The notes: a model not told the origin generated them from the sequence alone. Positions 15,650 to 25,922 are shown, counted from the first letter of the stretch. The stretch: DNA of 64,000 nt from Chryseobacterium sp. 18061 (GCA_902706205.1 CACSKA010000003.1:310001-374000), one strand, 5' to 3'. Numbers and translations are program-made.

Positions 15650-17023
15650 TTATCGGGATGCACGAGCCAGAATAATTGTTGACGGCTGACGCTGGAGGAA
15701 ACGCATTCTCAACATCATCAGGATTGCAGCAGAGGTCAGGCCGATGATAAAGCCTATCCAAAAGCCCGCCGGACCCATACGCGGCACGACGATATCGGTT
15801 AACGCCAGCACATATCCGCTTGGCAGACCGAGCACCCAATAGGCGGTGAACGTAATAAAGAAGATTGAGCGCGTATCTTTATAACCGCGAAGTATACCGC
15901 TGCCGATAACCTGAATGGAGTCTGAAATCTGATATACCGCAGCGAGCAACATCAGGTGCGAGGCAAGGGTCACGACTTCAGGATTATCGTTATAAAGCAG
16001 CGCAATATACTCACGCATCGTCACGGTAAAAATCGCTGTCAATACCGCCATGCAGACACCGACGCCAAGTCCGGTACGGGCCGCGGTTTGAGCATCCAGC
16101 GTGGAACCTTGGCCCAGACGAAAACCAACGCGGATAGTGACCGCCGCCGCCAGAGACATTGGCATGACGAACATCAGCGAGCTGAAGTTAAGCGCAATCT
16201 GGTGTCCGGCCACATCAACAATCCCCAATGGCGATACCAGAAGTGCGACTACTGCAAACAGCGTCACTTCGAAAAACAGCGCTAACGCGATAGGCAACCC
16301 GAGCTGCACCAGACGTTTCATGATCGCGTAGTCAGGCTTCCCGAATCCTTCGTAGGTGCGAATATCTCGCATTGAACGGGCGCGTTTCACGTAGGAAACC
16401 ATCGCGAAGAACATAACCCAGTAAACGGAAGCCGTCGCCACACCGCAGCCAACGCCGCCGAGTTCTGGCATACCAAAATGACCATAAATGAAGATGTAGT
16501 TCACTGGAATATTCACCAGCAGACCGATAAAGCCCATTACCATGCCCGGTTTGGTTTTCGCCAGACCTTCACACTGATTACGGCATACCTGGAAGAACAA
16601 ATACCCTGGAACGCCCCACAGCAATGCGCGCAGGTAGCCGACGGCTTTATCCGCCAGAACCGGGTCAATATTATGCATGGCGTGAATGATATAACCGGCA
16701 TTCCACAGCACAACCATCACCAGGATGGAGACAAAACCGGCGAGCCAGAACCCCTGGCGAATCTGATGGCCGATGCGGTCGCGACGACCGGAACCGTTCA
16801 GTTGAGCCACCACCGGCGTCAGGGCCAACAGCAGGCCGTGACCAAATAAAATCGCCGGGAGCCAGATAGAGGTGCCGATCGCCACCGCTGCCATATCGGT
16901 GGCACTGTAACCACCGGCCATGACCGTATCAACGAAACCCATTGCGGTTTGGGCCACCTGCGCAATGATGACCGGGATTGCCAGCGCGAGAAGCTGGCGC
17001 GCTTCAATAACGTACTTTTGCAC
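15650..17023 (-). CDS. mdtK: multidrug efflux MATE transporter MdtK
   Basis: A 457-residue, twelve-helix MATE-family exporter of the same length as E. coli MdtK (NorE). The N-terminal half holds [22 protein letters not shown] and the [25 protein letters not shown] region typical of the family. It exports fluoroquinolones, cationic dyes and similar compounds by coupling to Na+ or H+. It is divergent from ribE with 237 bp between the genes, and the tRNA-Val genes follow it downstream, as in E. coli. Confidence 0.96.
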   Translation of the reverse strand: MQKYVIEARQLLALAIPVIIAQVAQTAMGFVDTVMAGGYSATDMAAVAIGTSIWLPAILFGHGLLLALTPVVAQLNGSGRRDRIGHQIRQGFWLAGFVSILVMVVLWNAGYIIHAMHNIDPVLADKAVGYLRALLWGVPGYLFFQVCRNQCEGLAKTKPGMVMGFIGLLVNIPVNYIFIYGHFGMPELGGVGCGVATASVYWVMFFAMVSYVKRARSMRDIRTYEGFGKPDYAIMKRLVQLGLPIALALFFEVTLFAVVALLVSPLGIVDVAGHQIALNFSSLMFVMPMSLAAAVTIRVGFRLGQGSTLDAQTAARTGLGVGVCMAVLTAIFTVTMREYIALLYNDNPEVVTLASHLMLLAAVYQISDSIQVIGSGILRGYKDTRSIFFITFTAYWVLGLPSGYVLALTDIVVPRMGPAGFWIGFIIGLTSAAILMMLRMRFLQRQPSTIILARASR

Positions 17024-17260
17024 GGGAGGTACCTTTTATTGTTTGTTATTGTTGAAAAGACTAAAAAAGCCGCCGGCACTGGCAGCAAAAAGAAAGAGCT
17101 GGGGAATTTTCGAATATATTGTAGCGAGTAATGGGTATTAAGCCAGTCAAAAAATGGCAGTGAGCACAGCCTGACTGGCAAGGCTGGATGGCAACTGGTA
17201 TTGTGCGGGGTATAAAAGGCGGTGATGATTCCGTCCTCGTAAGATACAGGAGTTATTGGC

Positions 17261-17902
17261 ATGTTTACTGGTATCGTTCAGGGCACTGCAAAAATTGTGT
17301 CCATCGATGAAAAACCTAACTTCCGCACGCATGTCGTTGAAATGCCAGTGCATATGGTCGACGGTATTGAAACTGGTGCCTCTGTTGCCCACAACGGCTG
17401 CTGCCTGACGGTGACGGAAATTAACGGCAATCACATCAGTTTTGACTTGATGAAAGAGACGCTGCGCATCACCAATCTTGGCGAGCTGAAAGCTGGCGAC
17501 GTGGTTAACGTGGAACGTGCCGCGCGTTTTAGCGATGAGATTGGCGGCCATTTAATGTCGGGCCATATTATGACCACTGCCGACGTATCAAAAATCCTGA
17601 CCTCTGAAAATAACCGCCAGATATGGTTCAAGGTTCAGGATCCGATGCTGATGAAATATATCTTGTATAAAGGTTTTATCGGCATTGACGGTATTAGCCT
17701 GACAGTCGGAGAAGTCACGCCGACGCGCTTCTGCGTGCATCTGATCCCGGAAACGCTGGAGCGCACGACGCTCGGTAAGAAAAAGCTCGGTGAGAAGGTG
17801 AACATTGAGATTGATCCGCAGACGCAGGCGGTGGTGGATACGGTAGAACGTGTCATGGCCGCAAAGGAAGCGGCAACCAAAACGTTCAGCGCAGATGAGT
17901 AA
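17261..17902 (+). CDS. ribE: riboflavin synthase, alpha chain
   Basis: A 213-residue enzyme that dismutates two 6,7-dimethyl-8-ribityllumazine molecules into riboflavin and a pyrimidine. It consists of two tandem lumazine-binding domains, the first opening with MFTGIVQG and the second with GGHLMSGH and [11 protein letters not shown]. Length and ends match E. coli riboflavin synthase (called ribC or ribE). The AGGAG before the ATG is well spaced. No FMN riboswitch is visible upstream, as expected, because in enterobacteria that element precedes ribB. A strong terminator follows. Confidence 0.97.
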   Translation: MFTGIVQGTAKIVSIDEKPNFRTHVVEMPVHMVDGIETGASVAHNGCCLTVTEINGNHISFDLMKETLRITNLGELKAGDVVNVERAARFSDEIGGHLMSGHIMTTADVSKILTSENNRQIWFKVQDPMLMKYILYKGFIGIDGISLTVGEVTPTRFCVHLIPETLERTTLGKKKLGEKVNIEIDPQTQAVVDTVERVMAAKEAATKTFSADE

Positions 17903-17935
17903 AAACAAACCCCGGCTTGCCGGGGTTTTTGTTTT
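17903..17935. terminator. bidirectional terminator between ribE and cfa
   Basis: CCCCGGC-TT-GCCGGGG is flanked by A-rich sequence on the left and T-rich on the right, so it can end both convergent transcripts. It overlaps the cfa stop codon. Confidence 0.9.
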
Positions 17936-19082
17936 ATCGGGCGACGCGTAAACCACCTTCGGCACCGCGGGTGAATACCACCTGCCAGAGTTGGATATCG
18001 CGAGCACGAAATGCCCCGGCACAAGCATTCAGATAATAAGAGAACATTCTTCTGAAACGCTCTGAATAGTTGTCAGCAATTTCCGGCCAGCTATGCAGAA
18101 AACGCGTATGCCATGCCATCAGCGTGGTGTCGTAATCAGCGCCAAAGTTATGCCAGTCTTCCATTACAAAGTGTGGTTCACTGGCGTTAGCAATTTGACG
18201 CACGGACGGCAGGCAGCCATTCGGGAAGATGTATTTGTCTATCCACGGATCCACACTGTTATCCGTTTTCTTCGACCCGATGGTGTGCAGCAAAAACAGG
18301 CCGTCAGGTGTCAGGTTACGATCAACTACGTCGAAATAGGTGGTGTAGTTTTTTGGCCCGACGTGCTCGAACATTCCGACAGATACAATACGGTCGAACT
18401 GATCCTGCAAATCGCGATAATCCTGCAACAGGATTTGCACGTCCAGCCCTTCGCAGCGCGCCTGGGCCATCTTCTGCTGTTCAGCCGAAATGGTCACACC
18501 GACGACGCTCACGTCGTAGTTTTTTGCCATAAATTGCGCCAGCCCACCCCAGCCGCAGCCGATATCCAGAACCCGCATGCCGGGCTGCAAATGCAGTTTC
18601 TGACAAATGAGGTCCAGTTTCGCCTGTTGTGCCTGTTCCAGCGTTTCCGCATCTTTCCAGTACGCGCAGGAATATTGCATAAAGGGGTCAAGCATCCGAC
18701 TGAATAAATCGTTACCCAAATCGTAATGCTCTTTACCCACTATCCAGGCGCGTTTTTTACTTTGAAGATTGAGCAGACGGGCACCTGCGACACGAAGCGT
18801 GTCTTTAAGATGGTGGGGGAGTTGGCTTTCCAGACCGGCACGAAGCACATTATGAAAAAATACATCGAGCCGTTCGCATTCCCACCAGCCGTCCATATAG
18901 CTTTCGCCTAATCCCAGTGACCCTTCCTGCAGCACACGTTTAAAGAACAGGGGATTATTGACCCGGATATCTGAGGGAGCAGAACCATTAACCCTGACGC
19001 CGGCACGACTCAGTAATTCATTAACAATGCGGTACCAGTCATCATCAGGCACATTTACTTCTTCTATACACGATGAACTCAT
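17934..19082 (-). CDS. cfa: cyclopropane-fatty-acyl-phospholipid synthase
   Basis: A 382-residue enzyme, the same length as E. coli Cfa. It transfers a methylene group from S-adenosylmethionine to cis double bonds of membrane phospholipids as cells enter stationary phase or meet acid. The SAM-binding motif VLDIGCGWGG lies near residue 170, and Cys354 (NACAGAF) matches the conserved active-site cysteine. A GGAGAAG site precedes the ATG. A vegetative-type promoter about 211 nt upstream gives a long leader; in E. coli that leader is the target of RydC and other small RNAs. Confidence 0.97.
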   Translation of the reverse strand: MSSSCIEEVNVPDDDWYRIVNELLSRAGVRVNGSAPSDIRVNNPLFFKRVLQEGSLGLGESYMDGWWECERLDVFFHNVLRAGLESQLPHHLKDTLRVAGARLLNLQSKKRAWIVGKEHYDLGNDLFSRMLDPFMQYSCAYWKDAETLEQAQQAKLDLICQKLHLQPGMRVLDIGCGWGGLAQFMAKNYDVSVVGVTISAEQQKMAQARCEGLDVQILLQDYRDLQDQFDRIVSVGMFEHVGPKNYTTYFDVVDRNLTPDGLFLLHTIGSKKTDNSVDPWIDKYIFPNGCLPSVRQIANASEPHFVMEDWHNFGADYDTTLMAWHTRFLHSWPEIADNYSERFRRMFSYYLNACAGAFRARDIQLWQVVFTRGAEGGLRVAR

Positions 19083-19154
19083 AGCTTCTCCATCACGCGG
19101 CTTGTGATCAGAACCTTAAAACAGCGTAGACGCTTTTTTGGTTGTGTGAGAACT

Positions 19155-19173
19155 CTCACGGAATATCCGTGAG
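19155..19173. other. hairpin in the cfa leader
   Basis: CTCACGGA-ATA-TCCGTGAG is a perfect 8-bp stem within the long cfa 5' leader. A second stem, GGGGGA paired with TCCCCC, lies at about 19240-19258. Such structures can shape small-RNA access and mRNA stability. Confidence 0.55.
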
Positions 19174-19299
19174 TCTGCTATCCGACGTAGAACAGAGGAA
19201 GGGAGATAACCCTTGCCGAAAGGCCTTCCGTGGTTAATCGGGGGAGATCCGTTCCCCCGTTAATCGCTAATATTTATCGTATTTATGTGTTACCGAACC

Positions 19300-19328
19300 A
19301 GTATAGGCCGCAAAAATGAGTGATTCAA
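19300..19328 (-). promoter_or_regulatory. distal cfa promoter
   Basis: On the minus strand there is a -35 TTGAAT (19323-19328), a 17-bp spacer, and a -10 TATACT (19300-19305). The predicted start near 19293 gives a leader of about 211 nt, which agrees with the long E. coli cfa transcript as I remember it. Confidence 0.75.
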
Positions 19329-19381
19329 TAAAAAATTCTTAGCAAACTAATGACTGAATTGTTACATAGTCGCTAACGATA

Positions 19382-20581
19382 CTATGCGTGTGATTCTTCA
19401 GTTGAACCCGCGTTTTCATCACGTTGTGCAACAAACTGCATCCGGTAACCCCAGCCTGCCAGAACCACGGTGGCCAGCATCACGCTGGTGGTGGTCAGGA
19501 GTGGAGTAGAAATCAGGGTGGAAACCACCAGGCTTGCCAGGAAACACAAACCCAACTGCAACGTGTTTTGCATCGCAGCTGCCCGACCCGTAGCGTGTGG
19601 GAACGGGCGCAGTGCCTGAGCCACAACGATGGGGTAAATCGCGCCGTTGGCCATCGCCATCAGACAGAAAGGGATCAGCAGGGTGGTCAGTGAGCTGCCT
19701 GCGGTCAAACCGACAGCAAAGGTGCCCGCTACGCTCACGGCAAAGGCCAGCAGCAGCCATGGCAGCATCTGTTGTCCTTCCCATTTTTGCAGGGCGGCAC
19801 GACAGCCGTAGCCCCCAATAAGGAAAGCGATGGTCTGCGGCACGTAGCTCAGGCCAATCACCGTCGGGCCGTAACCCATGGCGCTCAGAATAAACGGCGA
19901 GCCGGTCAGCCACGCAAAAAAGCTGGCGGAGCAGGCGGCGTAAATCAGTACGTTGCCGCGATAATCTTTCGAGCGCAAAAGTGTCAGGAAGGTCAGCGGC
20001 TGTTCTTCTTTATGCACGGTTCGCACAGGTTTTTGCAGACGTAGCGCAGGCAGCATCAGCAGCAGCGTAATGCCGAACAGGGTGGCAAAAATTGCCTGCC
20101 ATTCGAAATGATGCAGGATCCAGCTGCCGAGCAGCGGTGCCAGCGCTGGGGAAAGTCCAACCAGCGGCATGATAGTCGCGAAGATACGGTTGGTGCGTTG
20201 GGCCGGATAATAATCGGTGACCATCGCCTGCCAGGTGACGGTAGCGGCGCAAACGCCGACCGCCTGAACGAAGCGGAGCACCAGCAGCAGGGTTGCATCA
20301 CGGACCCACAGCATCCCCAGACAGCCAAAGGCGAATATCGCCAAGCCGGTCAGCAGAATAGGTTTACGACCGTAACGGTCAGACAGCGGCCCCCACATCA
20401 GCTGTGCGAGGGCAAAACCGGCCAGGAACAGGCTCAGGCTGGCGCTGACGGCAGCAGCAGGGGTTTGTAAATCAGTTTGAATGGCGGCAAATGCGGGCAG
20501 ATACATATCGGTTGCCAGAAAACCGAGTACGCTCAGGCCAGCCAGCCAGCACAAAAATCCTTTCCCAGGTTGCTTATTCAT
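19382..20581 (-). CDS. punC: purine nucleoside MFS transporter PunC (YdhC)
   Basis: A 399-residue MFS protein of the Bcr/CflA drug-transporter group with twelve helices. Motif A is [14 protein letters not shown], and the tail is charged ([15 protein letters not shown]). It is the counterpart of E. coli YdhC, renamed PunC after being linked to purine nucleoside uptake. The regulator PunR is divergently encoded with a 107-bp gap. In E. coli PurR also represses it, but I see no convincing PurR box in this gap. Confidence 0.93.
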   Translation of the reverse strand: MNKQPGKGFLCWLAGLSVLGFLATDMYLPAFAAIQTDLQTPAAAVSASLSLFLAGFALAQLMWGPLSDRYGRKPILLTGLAIFAFGCLGMLWVRDATLLLVLRFVQAVGVCAATVTWQAMVTDYYPAQRTNRIFATIMPLVGLSPALAPLLGSWILHHFEWQAIFATLFGITLLLMLPALRLQKPVRTVHKEEQPLTFLTLLRSKDYRGNVLIYAACSASFFAWLTGSPFILSAMGYGPTVIGLSYVPQTIAFLIGGYGCRAALQKWEGQQMLPWLLLAFAVSVAGTFAVGLTAGSSLTTLLIPFCLMAMANGAIYPIVVAQALRPFPHATGRAAAMQNTLQLGLCFLASLVVSTLISTPLLTTTSVMLATVVLAGWGYRMQFVAQRDENAGSTEESHA

Positions 20582-20688
20582 TTTCTTTCTCGTTGCAGGT
20601 GTCGATGGCAGCAGAGTGTAGGGAGTGCAACTTCTCTTGTGAAACGCTAATATTTGTCTGGTGAGTTCAAATTTTTTGCAGGCAGCCT

Positions 20689-21600
20689 ATGTGGTCAGAA
20701 TATTCTCTAGAAGTCGTGGACGCCGTAGCGCGTAACGGGAGCTTCAGCGCAGCCGCGCAGGAGTTGCACCGTGTGCCTTCTGCGATCAGCTATACCGTAC
20801 GTCAGCTGGAAGAATGGCTGGCGGTACCGCTGTTTGAACGACGCCATCGCGACGTAGAATTAACCCCCGCAGGTGCCTGGTTTTTGAAAGAGGGTCGCTC
20901 TGTTATCAAAAAAATGCAGATCACCCGCCAGCAGTGTCAGCAAATTGCCAACGGCTGGCGCGGCAATTTGGCCATCGCGGTGGATAATATCGTGCGCCCG
21001 GAACGTACCCGGCAGATGATTGTCGATTTCTATCGCCACTTTAAGGATGTCGAACTGTGCGTTTTCCAGGAAGTATTCAACGGCGTGTGGGATGCGTTAT
21101 CCGACGGGCGTGTAGAGCTGGCGATTGGCGCCACACAGGCGATCCCGGTCGGTGGGCGTTACGCATTTCGTGATATGGGGATGCTGAGCTGGAACTGCGT
21201 GGTGTCGAGTCAACATCCGCTGGCGCAGATGCCCGGCCCGCTCAGCGATGATATGTTGCGCAACTGGCCGGCGCTGGTACGGGAAGATACCTCGCGATCG
21301 CTGCCGAAACGTATCACCTGGTTGCTGGATAATCAAAAACGGATTGTGGTGCCGGACTGGGAATCTTCCGCGACCTGTCTTTCCGCTGGTCTGTGTGCCG
21401 GAATGGTGCCCACGCATTTTGCCCGTCCGTATATCGACAGTGGTGAATGGGTGGCGCTGGAGCTGGAAAATCCGTTCCCTGATGCAGCGTGCTGCCTGAC
21501 CTGGCAACAAAATGACATGTCACCGGCGCTGAGCTGGCTGCTGGAGTATTTGGGGGACAGTGAAACGTTGAATAAAGAGTGGTTACAGGAGCCGGAATAA
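20689..21600 (+). CDS. punR: LysR-family regulator PunR (YdhB)
   Basis: A 303-residue LysR-type regulator. The winged helix-turn-helix covers residues 5-60 (VDAVARNGSFSAAAQELHRVPSAISYTVRQLEEWL), followed by the linker helix and a two-lobed effector domain. Synteny and sequence match E. coli YdhB/PunR, an activator of the divergent punC that responds to adenosine. The ribosome-binding site is weak (GCAGG). A GC-rich hairpin overlaps its stop codon. Confidence 0.92.
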   Translation: MWSEYSLEVVDAVARNGSFSAAAQELHRVPSAISYTVRQLEEWLAVPLFERRHRDVELTPAGAWFLKEGRSVIKKMQITRQQCQQIANGWRGNLAIAVDNIVRPERTRQMIVDFYRHFKDVELCVFQEVFNGVWDALSDGRVELAIGATQAIPVGGRYAFRDMGMLSWNCVVSSQHPLAQMPGPLSDDMLRNWPALVREDTSRSLPKRITWLLDNQKRIVVPDWESSATCLSAGLCAGMVPTHFARPYIDSGEWVALELENPFPDAACCLTWQQNDMSPALSWLLEYLGDSETLNKEWLQEPE

Positions 21601-21609
21601 CCGGCTCCT
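21587..21609. terminator. hairpin at the punR/purR convergence
   Basis: AGGAGCCGG and CCGGCTCCT form a perfect 9-bp stem with an AATAA loop that includes the punR stop. No T run follows on either strand, so termination is uncertain. Confidence 0.5.
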
Positions 21610-21618
21610 GAGAGGTCA

Positions 21619-22644
21619 TTAACGGCGGTAGTCGCGGAATGGGCCGTCGGCCACCGAGCGGCGCTCGATCAGGCGCGGATGCACTTCAATAGACTGCGAC
21701 TCTTCACGCTTATTGACGATGCGATCCAGCAGCATATCGAAGGCCGCTTCACCCAGCGAATCCTTAGGCTGGTGGATAGTGGTCAGGGCAGGGGTAAAGA
21801 AGCGCGCGTTGCGCACGTTATCATAACCAATGACTGAAATATCCTGTGGAACACGCAGACCCATTTCGTCTGCGGCACACAACGCACCCATCGCCATAAT
21901 GTCACCGCCGCAGAACACGGCGGTTGGGCGTGGCTGTTGTGCAAGAATTTGCTGCATGGCGCGATAGCCGGATTCCGGCTCAAAATCACCCTGAACAATC
22001 CAGTTTTCAGGCACGTTGATTTGCGCTTCTTCCATGGCTTTCATGAAGCCCGCCAGACGTCCGGCGCCGGTGTTACGCTCCATCGGGCCAGGAATGACGC
22101 CGATTTCACGATGACCGCGTTCGACCAGATAGCGTCCGGCAATATAGCCCCCCTGGAAAGCGTTATCATTCACCGAGTCGGTAAAATCAGCTTTAGATTC
22201 GCCCCAGTCCATCACCACCATCGGGATGTGACGGTACTCTTCCAGCATCTCGAGCACCGACTGCGGGTATTCGGAACACATCACCAATAGGCCATCGACG
22301 CGCTTTTGCGCCATCATTGAAAGATAGGCGCGCTGTTTTTCAAGGTTGTTCCAGGCATTACCCAAGATCAGGGTATAGCCTTTCTCGAAGCAGTTTTTCT
22401 CAACGGCTTCAATGATTTCAGCAAAATAGGCAGCTTCACTGCTGGTTGCCAGCAGGCCGATTGTTTTGGTGTGATTCACCTTCAGGCTGCGTGCCACGGC
22501 GCTTGGGGAGTAGTGCAGCTCTTTAATGGCTGCCCATACCGCGTTACGGGTATCTTCTGCCACGAAACGCGTCTTGTTAATTACATGTGATACAGTTGTA
22601 GTGGAAACGTTTGCGCGTTTCGCTACATCTTTAATAGTTGCCAT
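21619..22644 (-). CDS. purR: purine repressor PurR
   Basis: A 341-residue LacI-family repressor matching E. coli PurR in length and ends. The helix-turn-helix is residues 2-24 ([21 protein letters not shown]), the hinge helix SAVARSLKV follows, and the core binds hypoxanthine or guanine. It represses purine and some pyrimidine biosynthesis genes. A PurR box lies upstream and a second weaker match lies in its first codons, so autoregulation is expected. Confidence 0.97.
   Translation of the reverse strand: MATIKDVAKRANVSTTTVSHVINKTRFVAEDTRNAVWAAIKELHYSPSAVARSLKVNHTKTIGLLATSSEAAYFAEIIEAVEKNCFEKGYTLILGNAWNNLEKQRAYLSMMAQKRVDGLLVMCSEYPQSVLEMLEEYRHIPMVVMDWGESKADFTDSVNDNAFQGGYIAGRYLVERGHREIGVIPGPMERNTGAGRLAGFMKAMEEAQINVPENWIVQGDFEPESGYRAMQQILAQQPRPTAVFCGGDIMAMGALCAADEMGLRVPQDISVIGYDNVRNARFFTPALTTIHQPKDSLGEAAFDMLLDRIVNKREESQSIEVHPRLIERRSVADGPFRDYRR
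22601..22616. promoter_or_regulatory. possible second PurR box inside the purR coding start
   Basis: GTGGAAACGTTTGCGC keeps the GAAACGTTTGCG core of the PurR consensus with mismatches at the ends. It lies within the first 15 codons. Confidence 0.5.
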
Positions 22645-22686
22645 TCGTTCTCACTCCAGACCCTTTCCTTACGCCTGATTACCGAC

Positions 22687-22702
22687 ACGAAAACGTTTGC
22701 CT
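22687..22702. promoter_or_regulatory. PurR box upstream of purR
   Basis: ACGAAAACGTTTGCCT is a near-consensus PurR operator lying 43 bp upstream of the purR start codon. It fits the known autorepression of purR in E. coli. Confidence 0.85.
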
Positions 22703-22936
22703 TTACACACCCTTAACACAATTCAACTGAATTGCAGTACGCCGGGAGACAGACAGGACGACGGGAGGGGGTCAATGGCTGGTACGCTTTTAAATTAGCG
22801 TGGAATTTTGTCTGATTCTGAGGCAAAGGGAAAGAGAAAAATCGCTATGAGCCTAAAACCTGGAAGATTTTTGCGTATATTTGTGCAAAAATGAGCAAGC
22901 TCACTTTTGTTGTGGGGATTAAAAGGAGAAAAATTG

Positions 22937-23026
22937 ATGAGTACCGACCTGAAGCTCTCTCTGATGACCACCGTTATCGCTTTGGCGCTGATCGTTGCTG
23001 CCGCGCTGACTGCTGTACTGCACTGA
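22937..23026 (+). CDS. ynhF: small membrane protein YnhF
   Basis: A 29-residue ORF that begins MSTDLKLSLM and ends in LTAVLH, consisting mainly of one hydrophobic helix. An AAGGAG site lies eight bases upstream. Size, sequence and place (between purR and ydhP) match E. coli YnhF, a cytochrome bd-associated or stress-related small inner-membrane peptide whose role is not settled. It is too short for routine gene calling, but start, Shine-Dalgarno and synteny all support it. Confidence 0.9.
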   Translation: MSTDLKLSLMTTVIALALIVAAALTAVLH

Positions 23027-23033
23027 TTTATCC

Positions 23034-23055
23034 GGAGGGAGAGCTCTCTTCCTCC
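23034..23055 (+). terminator. possible ynhF terminator
   Basis: GGAGGGAGAG pairs with CTCTCTTCCTCC (with a bulge), followed by a pyrimidine-rich TTCTCATTTTCC stretch. The stem is imperfect. Confidence 0.4.
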
Positions 23056-23197
23056 TTCTCATTTTCCTTCCTGATTGTTATCAAATTCGCAAAAAACTTT
23101 TGCCATTTTGTTTACTTTTGTTTTTTTGTGATTGATGTCATGCTTTTGGCTTCTGCTTTCGCACTGTCTCAATGAGATGGCTTACCGGAGTCGTTAC

Positions 23198-24364
23198 ATG
23201 AAAATCAATTTCCCCCTGCTGGCACTGGCTGTTGGGGCATTTGGTATAGGTACCACTGAGTTTTCGCCAATGGGCCTGCTGCCTGTCATCGCCAAAGGTG
23301 TGGACGTGTCGATTCCCGCCGCCGGAATGCTGATCAGCGCCTATGCCATTGGCGTGATGGTCGGTGCGCCGCTGATGACGCTGCTGCTTTCACATCGCGC
23401 GCGCCGTAATGCGCTCATTTTCCTGATGGCAATTTTCACGCTCGGCAATGTGCTGTCGGCTATCGCGCCGGATTACACTACGCTGCTGTTGTCGCGCATT
23501 ATCACCAGTCTTAATCATGGCGCTTTCTTCGGCCTCGGCTCGGTTGTGGCTGCAAGCGTAGTGCCTAAGCACAAGCAAGCCAGCGCGGTGGCGACCATGT
23601 TTATGGGGCTGACGATTGCCAATATCGGCGGCGTTCCGGCGGCCACTTGGCTTGGTGAAACCATCGGCTGGCGAATGTCGTTCCTTGCGACGGCCGGACT
23701 TGGGCTGGTGGCGATGGTCAGCCTGTGGTTCTCGTTACCGAAGGGCAGCAGCGGTGAACGCCCGGACGTAAAAAAAGAGCTGTCGGTTCTGATGCGCCCA
23801 CAGGTGCTGACGGCGCTGTTGACGACCGTGCTCGGTGCCGGGGCGATGTTCACGCTCTACACCTATATTTCGCCAGTGCTGCATACCATTACGCATGCGT
23901 CACCGCTGTTCGTTACCGCCATGCTGGTATTGATTGGCATCGGCTTCTCTATCGGTAACTATCTGGGCGGCAAGTTTGCGGACCGCTCCGTGACCGCCAC
24001 GCTGAAAGGCTTCCTGACGCTACTTATCGTTATCATGGCGTTCATCCCGTGGCTTGCGCAAAACGAAATCGGTGCGGCGGTGAGCATGGTTATCTGGGGG
24101 GCGGCGACCTTCGCGGTAGTTCCTCCGCTGCAAATGCGCGTGATGCGTGTAGCACATGAAGCACCAGGTCTGTCGTCATCGGTCAATATTGGGGCGTTCA
24201 ACCTGGGTAATGCGCTGGGCGCGGCCGCGGGCGGGGCAGTGATTTCCGGCGGTCTGGGTTACACCTTCGTGCCAGTAATGGGTGCGATTATCGCTGGGGT
24301 TGCGTTACTGGTTGTGCTGATGACTGGGCGTCGTCAGCCAGAAGAAGTGTATTCCAGCCATTGA
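23198..24364 (+). CDS. ydhP: MFS transporter YdhP
   Basis: A 388-residue, twelve-helix MFS protein of the arabinose/drug-efflux (DHA1) group. The ATG at 23198 has a GGAG upstream and gives the E. coli-type start MKINFPLLALAVGAFG; a frame opening 22 codons earlier is not used. The segment GTTEFSPMGLLPVIA in helix 1 is characteristic of the AraJ/YdhP type. Substrate is not established. It lies between ynhF and sodB as in E. coli. Confidence 0.95.
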   Translation: MKINFPLLALAVGAFGIGTTEFSPMGLLPVIAKGVDVSIPAAGMLISAYAIGVMVGAPLMTLLLSHRARRNALIFLMAIFTLGNVLSAIAPDYTTLLLSRIITSLNHGAFFGLGSVVAASVVPKHKQASAVATMFMGLTIANIGGVPAATWLGETIGWRMSFLATAGLGLVAMVSLWFSLPKGSSGERPDVKKELSVLMRPQVLTALLTTVLGAGAMFTLYTYISPVLHTITHASPLFVTAMLVLIGIGFSIGNYLGGKFADRSVTATLKGFLTLLIVIMAFIPWLAQNEIGAAVSMVIWGAATFAVVPPLQMRVMRVAHEAPGLSSSVNIGAFNLGNALGAAAGGAVISGGLGYTFVPVMGAIIAGVALLVVLMTGRRQPEEVYSSH

Positions 24365-24369
24365 TAATA

Positions 24370-24399
24370 TGCCCGGCGGGTGATGTTTCTCGCCGGGCA
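24370..24399. repeat. REP-like hairpin between ydhP and sodB
   Basis: TGCCCGGCG and CGCCGGGCA form a perfect 9-bp stem around a 12-nt loop. Sequence and position between convergent genes resemble enterobacterial REP elements. Confidence 0.6.
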
Positions 24400-24404
24400 A
24401 TAGA

Positions 24405-24986
24405 TTATGCCGCCAGGTTCTTCGCGACAAATTCCCAGTTTACCAGCGCCCAGAAATGCTCGAGATAGTTCGGGCGGGCGTTACGGTAGTCAATGTAGTA
24501 GGCATGTTCCCACACATCCACGGTCAGCAGCGGTTTGGCGTCAGTCGTTAACGGGGTACCCGCGTTAGACGTAGAAACGATAGCCAGTTTGCCGTCTGTA
24601 TTTTTCACAAGCCAGGTCCAGCCAGCGCCGAAATTCTTAACAGCGGCATCGGTGAACTGTGCTTTAAAGTCAGCAAAGCTGCCGAAGCTCGTGTTAATAG
24701 CGGCTGCGACGTCACCGGTTGGCTCGCCACCGGCGTTGGGTGCCAGGCAGTTCCAGTAAAACGTGTGGTTCCATACCTGTGCAGCATTGTTGAAAACGCC
24801 CGCTTCGGAAGTGCGAACGATCTCTTCCAGCGTTTTGCCCTCAAACGCAGTGCCTTTGATCAGGTTGTTGAGGTTGGTGACATACGTCTGGTGATGTTTG
24901 CCGTAGTGGTATTCCAGCGTTTCTACGGAGATGTGTGGCGCCAGGGCGTCTTTTGCATACGGTAATGCAGGTAATTCGAATGACAT
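24405..24986 (-). CDS. sodB: iron superoxide dismutase SodB
   Basis: A 193-residue Fe-SOD, the E. coli length. Metal ligands are visible: His27 in YHYGKHH, His74 in WNHTFYW, and the aspartate and histidine of [11 protein letters not shown] near 157 and 161. It disproportionates superoxide in the cytoplasm. An AGGGAG site lies before the ATG; in E. coli this leader is paired by the small RNA RyhB under iron limitation, and the AT-rich leader here is of similar kind, though pairing was not tested. Confidence 0.98.
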   Translation of the reverse strand: MSFELPALPYAKDALAPHISVETLEYHYGKHHQTYVTNLNNLIKGTAFEGKTLEEIVRTSEAGVFNNAAQVWNHTFYWNCLAPNAGGEPTGDVAAAINTSFGSFADFKAQFTDAAVKNFGAGWTWLVKNTDGKLAIVSTSNAGTPLTTDAKPLLTVDVWEHAYYIDYRNARPNYLEHFWALVNWEFVAKNLAA

Positions 24987-25078
24987 TGCTTATTCTCCCT
25001 ATTATTTTATTACTCAATAACCACGCATTGAGTATGGATAGGGTAGCAAATTAAAAGATGTGGCTAAAGAAGAACTTA

Positions 25079-25100
25079 CCCTGTCGATATATCGACAGGG
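25079..25100 (-). terminator. mepH terminator, 22-bp perfect palindrome
   Basis: CCCTGTCGATA followed by its inverse TATCGACAGGG forms the stem. On the minus strand it is followed by TAAGTTCTTCTTT and sits 6 nt after the mepH stop. Confidence 0.7.
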
Positions 25101-25106
25101 CAGGGA

Positions 25107-25922
25107 TCAGCGAATTGTTTTAGGCGTCATCACACGTCGTGCGCCAACGTAGTGGTTCGCCCAGTAATCTTCGCTCAGAGAGGTAATCTGGATATCGCGG
25201 CCGGTGCGCGGGGACTGAATAAATTTGCCATTGCCGACGTAAACGCCTACGTGATCGGCAGTGCCACGACCGCGGGTACGGAAGAACACCAAATCGCCGC
25301 TTTGCAGCTCACCCCGGTTAACAGCGCGCGCATCACGCAAGTGATACATTTCATTCGCGGTGCGAGGAATACGGAATTTCACCAGATCTTTATACGCGTA
25401 ATAAACCAGACCGCTGCAATCGAAACCGGTGCGTGGCGAAGTGCCACCCCAACGGTATGGTTTGCCAATCTGGCCCATCAATTTATTCATCGCCGTTTTT
25501 TGTGCTTTCTGCACGCGTGCTTTATGTGCATCCGCAATGGTTAATGGTTTTACGTCTTCGCTAAGGCATTTCTTTTTATGGCCTTTACGTACGCTGCATT
25601 TCTGCGCCATTTTGACGGAAGCGGTTTTCAGTGCGGGGCTATGTATTTTGCGGGTGGAGGCGGTTTTATTGACGGCGGACGTTTTTTTACTTTTGGCGGT
25701 CGTTGTTTGCTTAAGAGTACTGGTTTTCTTTTTGCTTGAAGTTTTCGTCGTCGATTTTGTTTTGTTGCCCGTCGTTTTCTTTTTACGGTCTGCTTTCGCT
25801 TGATGGGACTTTTGCGACGCAGAAGCACGCGCCTGCTCCGATGCGTGGGACAAAGGCGTAATGGACAACGATGTAAACAGCAAAGCACAGAGCGTGATCG
25901 AGACTTTATTTATCCGCGCCAC
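25107..25922 (-). CDS. mepH: murein DD-endopeptidase MepH
   Basis: A 271-residue protein of E. coli MepH (YdhO) length. It has an N-terminal signal peptide (cleavage near SHA-SE, residue 27), a lysine/threonine-rich linker (about 40-105), and a C-terminal NlpC/P60 domain. Nucleophile Cys169 lies in FDCSGLVYYA and the base His224 in ADHVGVYVG. It cuts D-Ala-mDAP crosslinks to let peptidoglycan grow, redundantly with MepS and MepM. It is monocistronic with its own terminator. Confidence 0.96.
   Translation of the reverse strand: MARINKVSITLCALLFTSLSITPLSHASEQARASASQKSHQAKADRKKKTTGNKTKSTTKTSSKKKTSTLKQTTTAKSKKTSAVNKTASTRKIHSPALKTASVKMAQKCSVRKGHKKKCLSEDVKPLTIADAHKARVQKAQKTAMNKLMGQIGKPYRWGGTSPRTGFDCSGLVYYAYKDLVKFRIPRTANEMYHLRDARAVNRGELQSGDLVFFRTRGRGTADHVGVYVGNGKFIQSPRTGRDIQITSLSEDYWANHYVGARRVMTPKTIR

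Noticed and set aside
17024..17260. FMN riboswitch upstream of riboflavin synthase
   Set aside because: The conserved RFN core is not seen; in enterobacteria the riboswitch precedes ribB, not ribE.
22862..22936. CRP site before ynhF
   Set aside because: TGAGC-AAG-GCTCA-like symmetry is present, but the half-sites and spacing do not fit TGTGA-N6-TCACA.
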